Shown piece by piece: positions 38,033-48,184 of a stretch of DNA of 64,000 nt. The notes under the pieces were generated by a model. That model did no database searches. It was given only the letters and a program-made list of their open reading frames with translations, and was not told where the DNA came from. The DNA lies in NCBI RefSeq assembly GCF_018614575.1, contig NZ_JAGGOJ010000005.1:1-64000 (forward strand), read 5' to 3'. The position numbers and the translations under genes are program-made. Every line of letters starts with the position of its first letter. Within the stretch, counting starts at the first letter, position 1. The DNA is from Streptomyces sp. ISL-10. GTDB taxonomy: Bacteria; Actinomycetota; Actinomycetes; Streptomycetales; Streptomycetaceae.

Positions 38033-39931
38033 TCAGAGCTGGTCGCTGCGGCGCTCGGTCAGGCCGTGCTTGCGGGCGATCACGTTCCACAGCGGCGCGG
38101 CCTCGTTCTTTGCCTTCGTCGCCTCACCGCTGGCCCGGTTGCCCTGCGCGGTCTGCGAAGTGACCCGGGCCTTGCCGCCCTTGCAGCCCTTCTTGCCCTT
38201 CACCTGCTGCGCCCACGCCGCGTAGTGGTCGTCGGCCGACGCCGACGCCTGCCACGCCTTGGTCAGCGCGGCGGTCAGCGCGGCGTTGTCGGGGAGCTTG
38301 TCGACGGTCAGTCCGTCGAGCCGGGTCACCAGGCTGCGCCGCTGGGTCGCCGCGCCCTTCAGATCCGTCACGGCCTGGTCGAGGTTCTTGCAGACCTTGA
38401 TGTTCTCCACCGAACGGATCACCGCGGCACGGCTGTTGTTGCTGTCCGCGAGCAGCTTGTCGAGCTCCTTGGCCTGCGGCTCGTCGGGATCGGCCGCCTG
38501 CGTGGACGCGCTCAGGCTCGGCGCCGGGGACGTGGCGGCGACGTTCTTGTCCGGCTCGGGATCCTTGTCCTCATCACCGCCGGACATCACGGCCCCGACA
38601 CCGAGGCCGAGCACCGCGCAGCCGATCACGAGCGCGGCCACGACGGGCACGATGGACCGCCGGCGCGATGCGGGCTCGTCGTCGTAACGGGACGGGTACC
38701 CCGGCTCCTGGTACGCCGACGGCCGGGCGCCCTGCCGGGCGTCGAAGCGGGGCAACTGCTGAGTGGGGTCGGCGGGCTGCGCCTGGGGGGCGTCCGAACG
38801 GAACAGGCTGTCGAACTCGGCCGGCGGCTGCCGGTCCCCCGGCGCACCGGGCCGGATGCCGAACGGCGCCCCTGCGGGAGCCGGGGGCACGGGCGCGATG
38901 TACTGCGTGGCCTCGGCGTCGCCCTCGGCCGCACGGCCCGTCCCGAGGAAGGTCGTCGACTCGGCGGGCATCTCGGGCGGCAGGGCTCCGGGCGGCGTGG
39001 CGGCTGCGCCGGTGACGGGCGCGATGTACTGCGTGGCGTCGGACACGCCGGCACCGCCCGTGCCGCCCTGGGGCGGCAGCATCTGGGTGCGCTCGTCGGC
39101 CGCACCGGCCCCCGTCTGCCCGGAGCCGTCGTGCGGCGGCAGCGGCTGCGAGGTCACACCATGCTGCGCCGCCGGCACGGGGACACCGCCCTGCGGGGCG
39201 GGGGTGCCGTAGCCGCCCGGCTGGGCCTGCGGGGCCGGGGCTCCGTAGCCGCCCGGCTGACCCTGCCCGGGGGCTTCGGGGTGACCCGGACCGCCCGGCT
39301 GGGCCTGTGCACCGGGGTACCCGTAGCCCGGCTGGGCGTGCGCGGGGGCTCCCGGGTGGCCGGCCTGCGGTGCGGGCGGGAAGCCGGCCGGCGAACCGGG
39401 GTACCCATAGCCCGGCTGCGGTGAACTGGGGGCACCGGGGCCGTCGGGGGGCGTCCCGTAGGCGGTCGGGCCCTGCGGCACGGCCGGGTAGCCGTAACCG
39501 GCCGGCCCGTCCTGCGCACCGGGGTACCCGTAGCCCGGCGCACCAGGGCCGTTCGACGGCGTCCCGTAGCCGGTCGGGCCCTGCGGCGCAGGCGCGCCGG
39601 GGGCGCCGTAGGCGTTCGTCGGACCGCCCGCCTGGGGTGCGGAAGTGCCGGGCCCGGCAGGGTCGGCCTGCGCTGCCGGGTAGCCGTGGCCCCCGGGCGC
39701 GCCCGGGACCGGATACCCGTGGCCCGTCGGCGGGACGCCGGGCGACCCGGGTGCCTGGTGCTGCGGCGGCCCCCACGGCGCGCCCCACGGCTGGCCGCCC
39801 GCAGGGGTCGCCTGAGCACCCGGGGCGCCGGGTATGAGGGGCTCACTGCCGTCGGCGGGCAGCACGACGCCTTCGTGCGCGGGCCGCGCGGCCGGCAGCC
39901 GCTGCTCGTCACCCTGTCCGCTGTGCGTCAC
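38033..39931 (-). CDS. Pro/Gly-rich single-pass membrane protein
   Basis: A 632-aa protein. Residues about 1-280 are Pro/Gly/Tyr/Ala-rich with many GYPG, GYGYPG and GYGTP repeats. A less repetitive stretch follows (about 280-430, with two TQYIAPV segments), then a basic anchor and one TM segment (about residues 431-450, IVPVVAALVIGCAVLGLGVG). The extracytoplasmic C-terminal domain has LLADSNNSRAAVIRSVENI and ends with ERRSDQL, with Cys residues that could pair (VCKNL, KKGCKGG). Function unknown; the layout suggests a cell-envelope or regulatory protein. The GTG at 39931 has GGAG upstream. A strong terminator follows. Confidence 0.8.
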   Translation of the reverse strand: MTHSGQGDEQRLPAARPAHEGVVLPADGSEPLIPGAPGAQATPAGGQPWGAPWGPPQHQAPGSPGVPPTGHGYPVPGAPGGHGYPAAQADPAGPGTSAPQAGGPTNAYGAPGAPAPQGPTGYGTPSNGPGAPGYGYPGAQDGPAGYGYPAVPQGPTAYGTPPDGPGAPSSPQPGYGYPGSPAGFPPAPQAGHPGAPAHAQPGYGYPGAQAQPGGPGHPEAPGQGQPGGYGAPAPQAQPGGYGTPAPQGGVPVPAAQHGVTSQPLPPHDGSGQTGAGAADERTQMLPPQGGTGGAGVSDATQYIAPVTGAAATPPGALPPEMPAESTTFLGTGRAAEGDAEATQYIAPVPPAPAGAPFGIRPGAPGDRQPPAEFDSLFRSDAPQAQPADPTQQLPRFDARQGARPSAYQEPGYPSRYDDEPASRRRSIVPVVAALVIGCAVLGLGVGAVMSGGDEDKDPEPDKNVAATSPAPSLSASTQAADPDEPQAKELDKLLADSNNSRAAVIRSVENIKVCKNLDQAVTDLKGAATQRRSLVTRLDGLTVDKLPDNAALTAALTKAWQASASADDHYAAWAQQVKGKKGCKGGKARVTSQTAQGNRASGEATKAKNEAAPLWNVIARKHGLTERRSDQL

Positions 39932-40068
39932 CGGGACTCCTACATGTGGACCTACGGAATCGTCGGTTCACGCTACCGGGTGCCCGGAGCGCTCCGCACA
40001 CACGTGCCGGAGCAGTGACAATATGCGGACACTGGGCGCTGTTCTTGCCCGCGCGGACAGGCCAGAGG

Positions 40069-40088
40069 GCCCCGCAGCCTTGCGGGGC
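40069..40088 (-). terminator. terminator hairpin after the HTH-TPR regulator
   Basis: GCCCCGCA-GCCT-TGCGGGGC, a perfect 8-bp stem 4 nt downstream of the stop of the minus-strand gene at 40093. Confidence 0.75.
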
Positions 40089-40092
40089 ACCG

Positions 40093-41475
40093 TCACGCGG
40101 CCCGCAGCTCCAGGCGCGCCGCGAGCTCCCGGACCACGGGCTCGCCCGCGTACGGATCCAGGCGCAGCTGGAGGTCGTCCAGATACTCCGTCCCCCGGCT
40201 GGAGCGCAGCGTGTCCAGCAGCTCGACCGCGCGCGTGGCCGTGTGGCAGGCCTGCTCGACCTCCCGTTGCTGGATCTGGGCCGAGGCCAGCAGCACCAGC
40301 CCGATCGCGCGCCGCCGTGCGCGGGCGGCGGGATGGCCGGCGAGCGCGGCCTCCGCCTGCTGGGCGGCCGCCCCCGCCTCGCCCAGGTCGCGGTGGCAGT
40401 GCGCCAGCTCGTCCGCGAGGTACGCCTCGTCGAAGTGGGCGATCCACGCCGGGTCGTCGCCCGTGTCCGGCTCGGCCCGCTCCAGCGCCGCCACCGCCCT
40501 CGCCGCGGCCTCGTGGCAGGTGCGGGAGTCGCCGAGCACGGCGTGACCGCGAGCCTCGGCCGCGTGGAACATGGCCTCGACCCGTGGCGTGACGCGCCCG
40601 CGCGCCCCTTCCTGCGCGGCCCTGGCGAGCTGCGCGATCTCGCGCGGGTTGCCGAGCTCGGCGGCGAGGTGGCTCATGGACGCGGCCAGCACATAGCCAC
40701 CGTAGCCCCGGTCCCCTGCTGCCTGCGCGAGCCGCAGCGCCTGGATGTAGTACCGCTGGGCGAGCCCCGGCTGGCCCGTGTCCACGGCCATGTACCCGGC
40801 GAGCTCGGTCAGCCGGGCGACGGCCGCGAACAGTTCGCGGCCGACCGCTTCCCGGTACGACCCGGACAGCAGGCCGGAGACCACGCTGTTCAGGTAGTGC
40901 ACGAGGACGGGCCGCACATGTCCGCTGCCGAAGCGGTGGTCCAGCTCGGTCAGGGCCGCGGTCATGGCTCGTACCGCCTCGACGTCCGAGGCGCCGACAC
41001 GGGCCCCGGCGGTGCGCGCCACCTGGGTGTCCGCGCCCGTGATCAGCCAGTCGCGGCTCGGTTCCACGAGGGCGGAGGCGGCTACGGCCGAGCCGGAGAG
41101 GAAATCGCGGCGGCCCACGTCGGACCGCCACAGCTCGCAGACCTGCTCGATGGCCCCCACGACGGTCGGCGAGAACTGCAGGCCGACCCCGGTCGCGAGG
41201 TTCTTGCCGTTCGCCATGCCGATCTCGTCGATCGTGACCGTGCGCCCGAGCTTGCGGCCCAGGGCCTCGGCGATGATCCCCGGCGCCCTGCCGCGCGGCT
41301 GCTGGCCGCGCAGCCAGCGGGCCACCGACGTCTTGTCGTAGCGCAGGTCGAGGCCCCGTTCGGTGCCGACCATGTTGACGCGCCGCGCGAGGCCGGCGTT
41401 CGAGCACCCGGCTTCCTGGATGAGTGCCTGCAACCGTTCGTTCGGCTGTCGGGCGACGAGAGGCCTGGCTGCCAT
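40093..41475 (-). CDS. HTH-TPR transcriptional regulator (NsdA-like)
   Basis: A 460-aa protein with an N-terminal XRE-type helix-turn-helix (about residues 10-60, GCSNAGLARRVNMVG and DKTSVARWLRGQQP) and a long C-terminal array of TPR-like helical repeats (GQPGLAQRYYIQALRLAQAA, AWIAHFDEAYLADELAHCHR). This resembles Streptomyces NsdA/NsdB-type regulators of sporulation and antibiotic production; I do not claim it is nsdA itself. ATG 41475. A perfect inverted repeat 22 nt upstream is a likely operator, perhaps for autoregulation. It is divergent from the primase/polymerase-domain gene across 366 bp. Confidence 0.82.
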   Translation of the reverse strand: MAARPLVARQPNERLQALIQEAGCSNAGLARRVNMVGTERGLDLRYDKTSVARWLRGQQPRGRAPGIIAEALGRKLGRTVTIDEIGMANGKNLATGVGLQFSPTVVGAIEQVCELWRSDVGRRDFLSGSAVAASALVEPSRDWLITGADTQVARTAGARVGASDVEAVRAMTAALTELDHRFGSGHVRPVLVHYLNSVVSGLLSGSYREAVGRELFAAVARLTELAGYMAVDTGQPGLAQRYYIQALRLAQAAGDRGYGGYVLAASMSHLAAELGNPREIAQLARAAQEGARGRVTPRVEAMFHAAEARGHAVLGDSRTCHEAAARAVAALERAEPDTGDDPAWIAHFDEAYLADELAHCHRDLGEAGAAAQQAEAALAGHPAARARRRAIGLVLLASAQIQQREVEQACHTATRAVELLDTLRSSRGTEYLDDLQLRLDPYAGEPVVRELAARLELRAA

Positions 41476-41496
41476 GAACTACCCCCTGATGCCGCG

Positions 41497-41516
41497 GTGA
41501 TCAATGAGTTGATCAC
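41497..41516. promoter_or_regulatory. perfect inverted repeat, likely operator
   Basis: GTGATCAA-TGAG-TTGATCAC, 8-bp arms, located 22 nt upstream of the HTH-TPR regulator's start and followed by an unusually AT-rich stretch. Confidence 0.65.
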
Positions 41517-41567
41517 TGCCCGGCTGATATATGGAGAATGCAGAGTTGGTCGGGTTGGTTCCTTTTT

Positions 41568-41633
41568 GCCGTCGTGCTGCGCCGTGTTCGCCGTCGTGCT
41601 GCGCCGTGTTCGCCGTCGTGCTGTGCCGTGTCC
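41568..41633. repeat. 22-bp tandem repeat, three copies
   Basis: GCCGTCGTGCTGCGCCGTGT plus TC, at 41568, 41590 and 41612; the third copy is slightly diverged. Confidence 0.85.
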
Positions 41634-41841
41634 GTGGCCGTACTGCGCTCGTCACGGCGTCGAGCGGGGCTCCTTCCCGTCTTCCGTACGCGGTTCCCCG
41701 CTCTGGCTACCCGCCCCTGCGGCCACGGCCCCCTGCGCGCCCCCGGCCGTGCAACCGTGCGCCCCGTATGCAGGATCGATGCTCCACGGCCCGCCGTGAG
41801 GGGCCCCGTAACCCGAGGTTGCGGCGGTAGTTGAGTGTGTC

Positions 41842-42519
41842 GTGGAAGAGACCATGTCAGTCAGCCAAGCCGCACAGATCCCCCACCAGCGAGGTGAGCA
41901 GCTGCTGGACAACGCCGTGCGGTACGCGGAAGAGCGGCACTGGGACGTGTTCCCCGGCACCTGGCTGGAGGCCGCCGACGGAGCGGAGCGCTGTTCCTGC
42001 GGCGACGCCGGCTGCCCGCTGCCCGGCGCTCATCCGGCCAGGCCGGACTGGGCGAACCAGGCGACGGGAAGCGCCACGGCGGTCAGGCGGTTGTGGGGCA
42101 AGCACCCCAAGGCGTCGATCCTTCTGCCGACGGGCCGCACCTTCGACGCGCTCAACGTTCCGGAGTCGGCCGGATTCCTGGCTCTGGCCCGGCTGGAGCG
42201 GATGGATCTCCCCCTCGGCCCGGTGACCTGCACCCCCGATCGCCGGATGCTCTTCTTCGTGCTCCCCGGCGCCTCCGTGAAGGTCGCCGAGCTGATCCGG
42301 AACCTCGGCTGGGCGCCCTCTTCCCTCGACCTCGTCGCGCGCGGGGAGGGCCACTGGGTGGCGGCCCCGCCGACACGCATCGGCGGACGGGGCGCGGTGC
42401 AGTGGGCGCGCCGGCCCACTCCTGCGAACCGGTGGCTGCCGGACGCCGAAGAGCTGATCAGCCCGCTCGCCTACGCCTGCGGCAGGGAGGCGGCCGCGGC
42501 ACGATCCCGGCAACGCTGA
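41842..42519 (+). CDS. bifunctional DNA primase/polymerase N-terminal domain protein (stand-alone)
   Basis: A 225-aa protein with a lone archaeo-eukaryotic primase-like (prim-pol) domain: NAVRYAEERHWDVFPGTW near residue 25, a Cys cluster CSCGDAGC, GAHPARPDWANQAT, and the C-terminal GEGHWVAAPPTRIG. It lacks the helicase part seen in mobile-element replication proteins. Several expected acidic residues of the active site are not obvious, so it may have lost catalysis and act in regulation. GTG 41842 gives MEET; ATG 41854 with GGAAGAG before it is an alternative. It is divergent from the NsdA-like regulator. Confidence 0.8.
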   Translation: MEETMSVSQAAQIPHQRGEQLLDNAVRYAEERHWDVFPGTWLEAADGAERCSCGDAGCPLPGAHPARPDWANQATGSATAVRRLWGKHPKASILLPTGRTFDALNVPESAGFLALARLERMDLPLGPVTCTPDRRMLFFVLPGASVKVAELIRNLGWAPSSLDLVARGEGHWVAAPPTRIGGRGAVQWARRPTPANRWLPDAEELISPLAYACGREAAAARSRQR

Positions 42520-42622
42520 CCAGTGGCCACTGCCTGGATCACACCTGCGCCCAAGGCGTTGTCGTCCGTAGGCTGGTGCCCGTACCAACGGGGACCCACG
42601 GGGACAGCGAGAGGCAGTGACC

Positions 42623-43435
42623 ATGCCGGAGCAGGTAGTTGACGAAGGCGGCGGGACGCGGACGGCGCCGCCCGCCGTCCAGGTGGAAGGTCTGTGGAAG
42701 CGGTTCGGCGACCAGGTCGCCGTCCAGGGGATCGATCTGACGCTTCCGGCGGGCAGGTTCATCGGCCTGGTCGGCCCCAACGGAGCGGGCAAGACGACCA
42801 CGCTCTCCATGGTCACCGGACTGCTCAGGCCCGACCGGGGCAGGGTGCTGGTCGGCGGTCACGACGTGTGGCGCGACCCCGTCGAGGTGAAGTCCCGTAT
42901 CGGCGTTCTGCCCGAGGGGCTGCGGCTGTTCGAGCGCCTGTCGGGCCGCGAACTGCTCGCGTACAACGGCCGGCTGCGCGGCCTTCCCGGTGACGAGGTG
43001 GACAAGCGGGCGGCCCAGCTGCTGGACGTCCTGGACCTCGCCGGCTCGCAGCACAAGCTCGTCGTCGACTACTCGACCGGCATGCGCAAGAAGATCGGGC
43101 TCGCGGCCGCGTTGCTGCACAACCCGGAAGTCCTCTTTCTCGACGAGCCCTTCGAGGGCGTCGACCCGGTGTCCGCGCAGACGATCCGCGGCGTGCTGGA
43201 GCGCTACACCGCGTCGGGCGCGACCGTCGTCTTCTCCAGTCATGTGATGGAACTCGTGGAATCGCTGTGCGACTGGGTCGCGGTGATGGCCGCGGGCCGC
43301 ATCCGCGCGCAGGGGCCGCTCGCGGAGGTACGGGGCGGTGCGCCGACGCTGCAGAGCGCCTTCCTGGAGCTCGTGGGCGCGCAGGGCCGGGACACCGGGG
43401 AGTCGCTGGACTGGCTCGGCGGCGGTGCGCGTTGA
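42623..43435 (+). CDS. ABC transporter ATP-binding protein
   Basis: A 270-aa ABC ATPase. Walker A GPNGAGKTT (about residues 52-60), Q-loop region LPEGLRLFERLSG, signature YSTGMRKKIGL (about 152-162), Walker B VLFLDEPFEGVD (about 172-183) and switch His in SSHVMELVE. It pairs with the permease encoded next, probably forming an exporter (ABC-2-like). AGAGG at 42610-42614 supports ATG 42623; GTG 42617 is a close alternative. Its stop overlaps the permease start. Confidence 0.93.
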   Translation: MPEQVVDEGGGTRTAPPAVQVEGLWKRFGDQVAVQGIDLTLPAGRFIGLVGPNGAGKTTTLSMVTGLLRPDRGRVLVGGHDVWRDPVEVKSRIGVLPEGLRLFERLSGRELLAYNGRLRGLPGDEVDKRAAQLLDVLDLAGSQHKLVVDYSTGMRKKIGLAAALLHNPEVLFLDEPFEGVDPVSAQTIRGVLERYTASGATVVFSSHVMELVESLCDWVAVMAAGRIRAQGPLAEVRGGAPTLQSAFLELVGAQGRDTGESLDWLGGGAR

Positions 43436-45027
43436 GCACCGCGTCGCTGACCCGGGTCTTCGTCACCCTGAAGCTGTCGCTGCTGCGCAACGGGCTGCGC
43501 CAGTCGTCCGGCCGCAAGGCCGCGTACATCATCTCGATCGTCTGCGCCCTGCTGTTCGCGGCCGCACAGCTCGCCGGGCTGATCCTGCTCCGTGACGAGG
43601 CGCACGCCGCCTCGGTCGTCGTCCTGCTCACGGGTGTGCTCGCGCTCGGCTGGGCCGTGATGCCGCTGTTCTTCCCAAGCGGTGACGAGACACTGGACCC
43701 GACCCGGCTGGTGATGCTGCCACTGCGGCCGGCGCCGCTGGTGAGGGCCCTGCTGGCGACATCCGTGGTGGGCATCGGGCCGCTGTTCACGCTGTGCCTG
43801 GCGGTCGGTTCCGCGGTCGCCCTGGCGCACGGGGCGGGCGCGGTCGTCGTATCGGTGCTCGCCGTGCCGCTGACGCTGCTCGTGTGCGTGGCGCTGGCGC
43901 GGGCGGTCGCCGCCGCCAACATCAGGCTGCTCACCTCCCGCAAGGGCCGCGATCTGGCGGTGCTCAGCGGGCTGGTGGTCGCGGTGGGCTTCCAGTTCGT
44001 CAACTTCGGCGCGCAGCGCATCGGCAAGGCGGGCGGACTGGCCGCGCTGGACCCGGCGGCCGACGTCGTGCGGTGGGTGCCGCCCGCCTCCGCTCTCGGC
44101 GCGGTCGGCTCGGCGGGCGACGGCGCGTACGGGACCGCCCTCGCCCAACTCGCCCTGTCGGCCGTGGCGTTGGTCGCCCTGCTGTGGTGGTGGCAGCGCA
44201 GCCTGACGAAGCTGATGACGACTCCGGACGGCTCGACCCTGGCGGCGGCCTCGGAGCCGTCGCGCCGCCCGCGGTCGTCGACCGGTCTGCACCGGCTGCT
44301 GCCGAAGGGCCGTACGGGCACGGTCATGCAGCGCAGCCTGCGCTATGTGTGGCGGGACCCGAAGACGAAGGCGGCGTGGGTGACGTCGCTGGCGGTCGGC
44401 ATGATCGTGCCCGTCTTCAACGCGGTGCAGGGCACCGGCTCCATCTACCTGGTGTGCTTCGCGGCGAGCATGCTGGGGTTGCTGATGTACAACCAGTTCG
44501 GCCAGGACACGTCGGCCTTCTGGATGGTCGCGCTGACGATCTCGTCCCCGCGGGACGCCTACGCCGAACTACGCGCCAGGGCACTGGCGTTGCTGCTGGT
44601 CACCATGCCGTACATGACGCTGGTGGCGGTCGTCACGACGGGCGTCCTCGGCCGGTGGGAGGACCTGCCGGAGACGCTGGGCCTGTCCTTCGCGCTGCTG
44701 GGCGCGATGCTGGCGACGGGCGCGGTGGCGTCGGCGCGCTTCCCGTACTCGATCCCGCAGGACAGCGCGTACAAGAACGTGGCGCCGGGGCAGGGCGGTC
44801 TCGCCTGGATCTCGATCTTCGGCGGCATGCTCTTCTCGGTGCTGCTGTGCTCCCCGCTGCTGGCGCTGACGATCTGGCTGCACGTCTCGGACGCGGCAGC
44901 ACTGTGGCTCCTGCTGCCGGCGGGCACGGCCTATGGAGCGCTGCTCACCTGGTCGGGGGTGCGCCTGGCGGCACCGCAGACGGCGGCCCGCCTGCCGGAG
45001 ATCCTGACGGCGGTGAGCAAGGGCTGA
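43432..45027 (+). CDS. ABC transporter permease
   Basis: A 531-aa membrane protein with about 12 hydrophobic segments (for example YIISIVCALLFAAAQLAGLI near residue 30 and GLSFALLGAMLATGAVASA in the second half) separated by a cytoplasmic loop with RSLTKLMTTPDG and RPRSSTGLHRLLPKG. It is the membrane partner of the ATPase upstream. The TTG start at 43432 overlaps the ATPase TGA (TTGA); no ATG or GTG is available near the start of homology. Substrate unknown. Confidence 0.88.
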   Translation: MSTASLTRVFVTLKLSLLRNGLRQSSGRKAAYIISIVCALLFAAAQLAGLILLRDEAHAASVVVLLTGVLALGWAVMPLFFPSGDETLDPTRLVMLPLRPAPLVRALLATSVVGIGPLFTLCLAVGSAVALAHGAGAVVVSVLAVPLTLLVCVALARAVAAANIRLLTSRKGRDLAVLSGLVVAVGFQFVNFGAQRIGKAGGLAALDPAADVVRWVPPASALGAVGSAGDGAYGTALAQLALSAVALVALLWWWQRSLTKLMTTPDGSTLAAASEPSRRPRSSTGLHRLLPKGRTGTVMQRSLRYVWRDPKTKAAWVTSLAVGMIVPVFNAVQGTGSIYLVCFAASMLGLLMYNQFGQDTSAFWMVALTISSPRDAYAELRARALALLLVTMPYMTLVAVVTTGVLGRWEDLPETLGLSFALLGAMLATGAVASARFPYSIPQDSAYKNVAPGQGGLAWISIFGGMLFSVLLCSPLLALTIWLHVSDAAALWLLLPAGTAYGALLTWSGVRLAAPQTAARLPEILTAVSKG

Positions 45028-45170
45028 GAGGTCGGCCCGACGGGGGGCGGCCCTCTGGTGCCGGGCCCCGGAGACGGGGCTGCCAACCGGCGGCGCGCGC
45101 CGGGCCGGGTGCCGCGTGCCAGGCCGGGGTGTCGCCACCCCGTGGGCCTTGCGCCGGGGGCGCGGCGGCG

Positions 45171-45198
45171 CCGCCCCGGGGGCCTGGCCCCGGGGCGG
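45171..45198 (+). terminator. terminator hairpin after the ABC transporter genes
   Basis: CCGCCCCGGGG-GCCTGG-CCCCGGGGCGG, perfect 11-bp stem in the 294-bp gap before the secreted-protein gene. Confidence 0.7.
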
Positions 45199-45321
45199 CC
45201 GTCCGCTGCGGTCGTCACCCGCCATCTGCGGCTCGGTCCCGCAGCTCTAGGGTGTCGCTGATCGACTCCTCGGTCGGGGGCCGGGAGTTGTCGTTCAGTC
45301 GAACATGGGGAGGGCGGGCTG

Positions 45322-47847
45322 ATGCCTGGGACCTGGAAATGGAACACACGAAGATCCGTCGGGGCGGGCTTGTGCGCGGCAGTGCTGGCGGGGGCGCTGA
45401 TCGCGCCGACAGCCACTGCCTCGGACGCGACCCCCGGGACTGTGGGGCGCATCTCCGCAGCGAAGGGCACGCCGCAGGGCGTGTCGCAGGCGGCCGGTCT
45501 GGGGAACGGCGAGCGCCTTGAGATCGTGGACGGCGACGTCCGCATCACCGACGACGGCGCAGTGCCCGGGAAGCGGTACGCCATCGGCTCCACGAACGGC
45601 GCGCTGGCCGTACGCCCGACCGCGCTGCCGCAGGCGGTGCCGGCCACGACGGTCACCCGGCCGACAGCGACCGGGACGACGGCGCCGACGATGACGGCCG
45701 CGGCCACGTACCCCGTGAAGCTGACCATCACCAACGCCGACGTCACGAGCAAGCACTTCCACGTCTGGGACCGGAAGACCTGGACGGGATACAGCGTCGA
45801 CAGCGACGCCCTCGGCCCGTCCTCGACCGTGCAGCTGCCGCCGGGCGACTACTTCTCGGTGGCGCTCCACAGCGACTGGCAGCGGCCCGGCTACATCCTC
45901 ACCCGCACCTTCAAGGTCGGCACGGCTGCCGCCACCGTGACGTTCGACGAACGGGCCGCCAAGGAGACGGGGATCCGGGTCGACGACACGACGGCCACCC
46001 GAGGCGGTTCCGCCGTGTGGATCGCCGTGCCCGGCGGCGACCTCGCGGGATTCGCGGGCTCGGGTGCGGACAAGGTCTACGTCACGCCGTTCTCCCAGCC
46101 GGGTGCGGCACTGCGGATCCACGACGTCCTCAACCAACGGGGCACCACGGCGAGCACGCCCAGCCCCATCCGGTACGACCTCACGCACACGTTCCGGGAC
46201 TCTGTGCCCGCCGCGCCGATCGCGTCGGTGACACGGGCCGCGCTCGCGACGACGGTCACTCACGTGCGCGCTCCGGGCACGAGGACCACCGCCCTGCTGC
46301 AGACGGTCCCGGATTTCGGGGAGTGGACCGGTGTCTACGTGGGCTCGGCCGTGCCGGTGGCCGGTTCGGTCACCGAGTACGTCACCCCCGGCATCTCCTA
46401 CAGCAGGCTCCTTGCCTACGGGACCGGGGAGTTCACCCTCAGCCTGCCCGACCGTTCCCTGGCCACCGGTCCGGCGGCCGCCGAGACGGTCGGCGAGGCC
46501 CCGCTGCAGCCGACCCGTCGCGCGGGGGGAGGGTCTCAGCGGCAAGGCGACAAGATGTGGCTGTACGAGCCGCACGGGGTCAGCGACGCGGCTGGGCACT
46601 CGGGCACGGATGGCCGGTCCGTCATGTCGTACCGCCTGACGCGCAGCGGCGTCACCTATGCCCAGGGCACTGGCATGACGCCCTATGAGCAGCTGTCGGC
46701 CACCGTGCCGAGCGGTACCGGGACGTACGCGCTCGACCAGACCATCAGCCACCGCGTGCCCTACCGGCGACTGTCCACGACGGTACGCAACGAGTGGACC
46801 TTCGCCTCCGCCTCGGCCTCGGCCGCGGCCGAACTGCCGCTGATCGACGCCGGGATGAAGGTCACGGGGCTCGATGCGTCCAACCGCGCGGGCACCGCTG
46901 CCCCGGTGCAGATCACCGCCACCGCCACCACCCGCAACTCCCCCGCGGAGGAGACCGTCACCGGCATCGAGTACTCGGTCGACGACGGCGCCACGTGGAC
47001 CGGCCTGCCGCTCGCGGGCAACACGGCGGCCCTCACGGTTCCGGCCACAGCCTCCTTCGTCTCACTGCGCGCGACCGCCACCGACGACCAAGGCGGCAGT
47101 GTGCGTCGCACTGTCGAGCGCGCCTTCGCCGGACCGCGTCCGCAGGGCGACGAGACGGCCGGCTCCACCCGGATCTCCAACGTCTCCGTCAACGGCGGCA
47201 AGGGGGTCGCGCTGACGAACGAGCCGCTCCAGGAGTTCAAGGCGAAGTTCACCGCAACCGACCCGGCCGGCATCGCGGGCGGTGACATGTACCTCTACCA
47301 CGGCTCGTACGACTCCCCGGACGGCATCCTCTACGGCACATGGCCCGCGACCTGTACCAAGGTCGACGCGACAACGGCCACGTGTGAGGCCCACTTCGCG
47401 TACATCGCCCCCCGCTGGACGCTCGGCCGCAACGCACTCGCGGGCACCTGGAAGGTCGCGGCCTGGGCGGAGTCGGCGGACGGCAGGAGTCACACCGATC
47501 TGCACGCCGCCGCCTCGGCGTTCATCCAGCGCGACTCGACCCAGACGGTCAACGCCTCCCCCGAACCCGTGATCAAGGGCAGCACACTCACCGTCACGGG
47601 CAAGCTCGCGCGGGCCAACTGGGAGACCGGCAGCTACCACGGGTATACCGGGCAGCCGGTGAATCTCCAGTTCCGCAAGTACGGGGCGACGGTGTACACC
47701 ACGGTGAAAACGGTGACGACGGACAGCACCGGCAACCTCAAGGCCACCGTGACCGCATCGGCCGACGGGTACTGGCGCTACGCCTTCGCAGGCACCACAA
47801 CGACCCCGGCGGCCACGGCCGCGGGCGACTACGTGGACGTGCGCTGA
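45322..47847 (+). CDS. large secreted protein of unknown function
   Basis: An 841-aa protein with a Sec signal peptide (basic [12 protein letters not shown], hydrophobic [20 protein letters not shown], cleavage near residue 34). The mature part is Thr/Ser/Gly-rich and predicted beta-sandwich: [20 protein letters not shown] near residue 135, [17 protein letters not shown], and a C-terminal Ig-like region after about residue 500. The [11 protein letters not shown] stretch resembles accessory domains of Streptomyces S8 secreted peptidases, but no protease domain is seen. ATG 45322 has GGGAGGG at 45307-45313. A very strong terminator follows. Confidence 0.78.
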   Translation: MPGTWKWNTRRSVGAGLCAAVLAGALIAPTATASDATPGTVGRISAAKGTPQGVSQAAGLGNGERLEIVDGDVRITDDGAVPGKRYAIGSTNGALAVRPTALPQAVPATTVTRPTATGTTAPTMTAAATYPVKLTITNADVTSKHFHVWDRKTWTGYSVDSDALGPSSTVQLPPGDYFSVALHSDWQRPGYILTRTFKVGTAAATVTFDERAAKETGIRVDDTTATRGGSAVWIAVPGGDLAGFAGSGADKVYVTPFSQPGAALRIHDVLNQRGTTASTPSPIRYDLTHTFRDSVPAAPIASVTRAALATTVTHVRAPGTRTTALLQTVPDFGEWTGVYVGSAVPVAGSVTEYVTPGISYSRLLAYGTGEFTLSLPDRSLATGPAAAETVGEAPLQPTRRAGGGSQRQGDKMWLYEPHGVSDAAGHSGTDGRSVMSYRLTRSGVTYAQGTGMTPYEQLSATVPSGTGTYALDQTISHRVPYRRLSTTVRNEWTFASASASAAAELPLIDAGMKVTGLDASNRAGTAAPVQITATATTRNSPAEETVTGIEYSVDDGATWTGLPLAGNTAALTVPATASFVSLRATATDDQGGSVRRTVERAFAGPRPQGDETAGSTRISNVSVNGGKGVALTNEPLQEFKAKFTATDPAGIAGGDMYLYHGSYDSPDGILYGTWPATCTKVDATTATCEAHFAYIAPRWTLGRNALAGTWKVAAWAESADGRSHTDLHAAASAFIQRDSTQTVNASPEPVIKGSTLTVTGKLARANWETGSYHGYTGQPVNLQFRKYGATVYTTVKTVTTDSTGNLKATVTASADGYWRYAFAGTTTTPAATAAGDYVDVR

Positions 47848-48184
47848 TCCCGGCGCCCTGAAGGCCCCGATCGCAGGATCGGGGCCTTCCGCATACCCGC
47901 CGCCTGCTCCTGCGGGCGCGCAGCAGCGCTTGGGGCAGGCAGTCGGAGCAAATGCCAAGTCGCACCGTGCGCCCTGACAGCCAGGGCCGACTCGCCCCGA
48001 GTGCCGCACCGGCCGCCGGAGCCGGGCGCTCGCCGTCCGCGGCGGACACGGCACCGCCAGGTCCGGCGCGGACGTGGGCATCTGCCGAGGTCACCCTGCC
48101 CCGGACCACATGCAGCTGCTCACGCCGTCGGGCCTGCCATACGGCGCGACAGTGCCGCGCCCGGTGCGCCGGCCGCGGCGCATG
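47848..48184. other. 337-bp intergenic region
   Basis: Contains the terminator at 47861-47888 and nothing else recognisable; the hydrolase gene ends at 48185. Confidence 0.6.
47861..47888 (+). terminator. strong intrinsic-type terminator
   Basis: AAGGCCCCGATC-GCAG-GATCGGGGCCTT, a perfect 12-bp stem with tetraloop, 13 nt after the stop codon. Confidence 0.9.

Larger units (their letters stand above)
41476..41841. other. 366-bp divergent intergenic region
   Basis: Contains the inverted repeat at 41497-41516, a three-copy 22-bp tandem repeat (41568-41633) and probable promoters for both flanking genes, including TAGTTG at about 41828 for the rightward gene. No gene seen. Confidence 0.7.
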
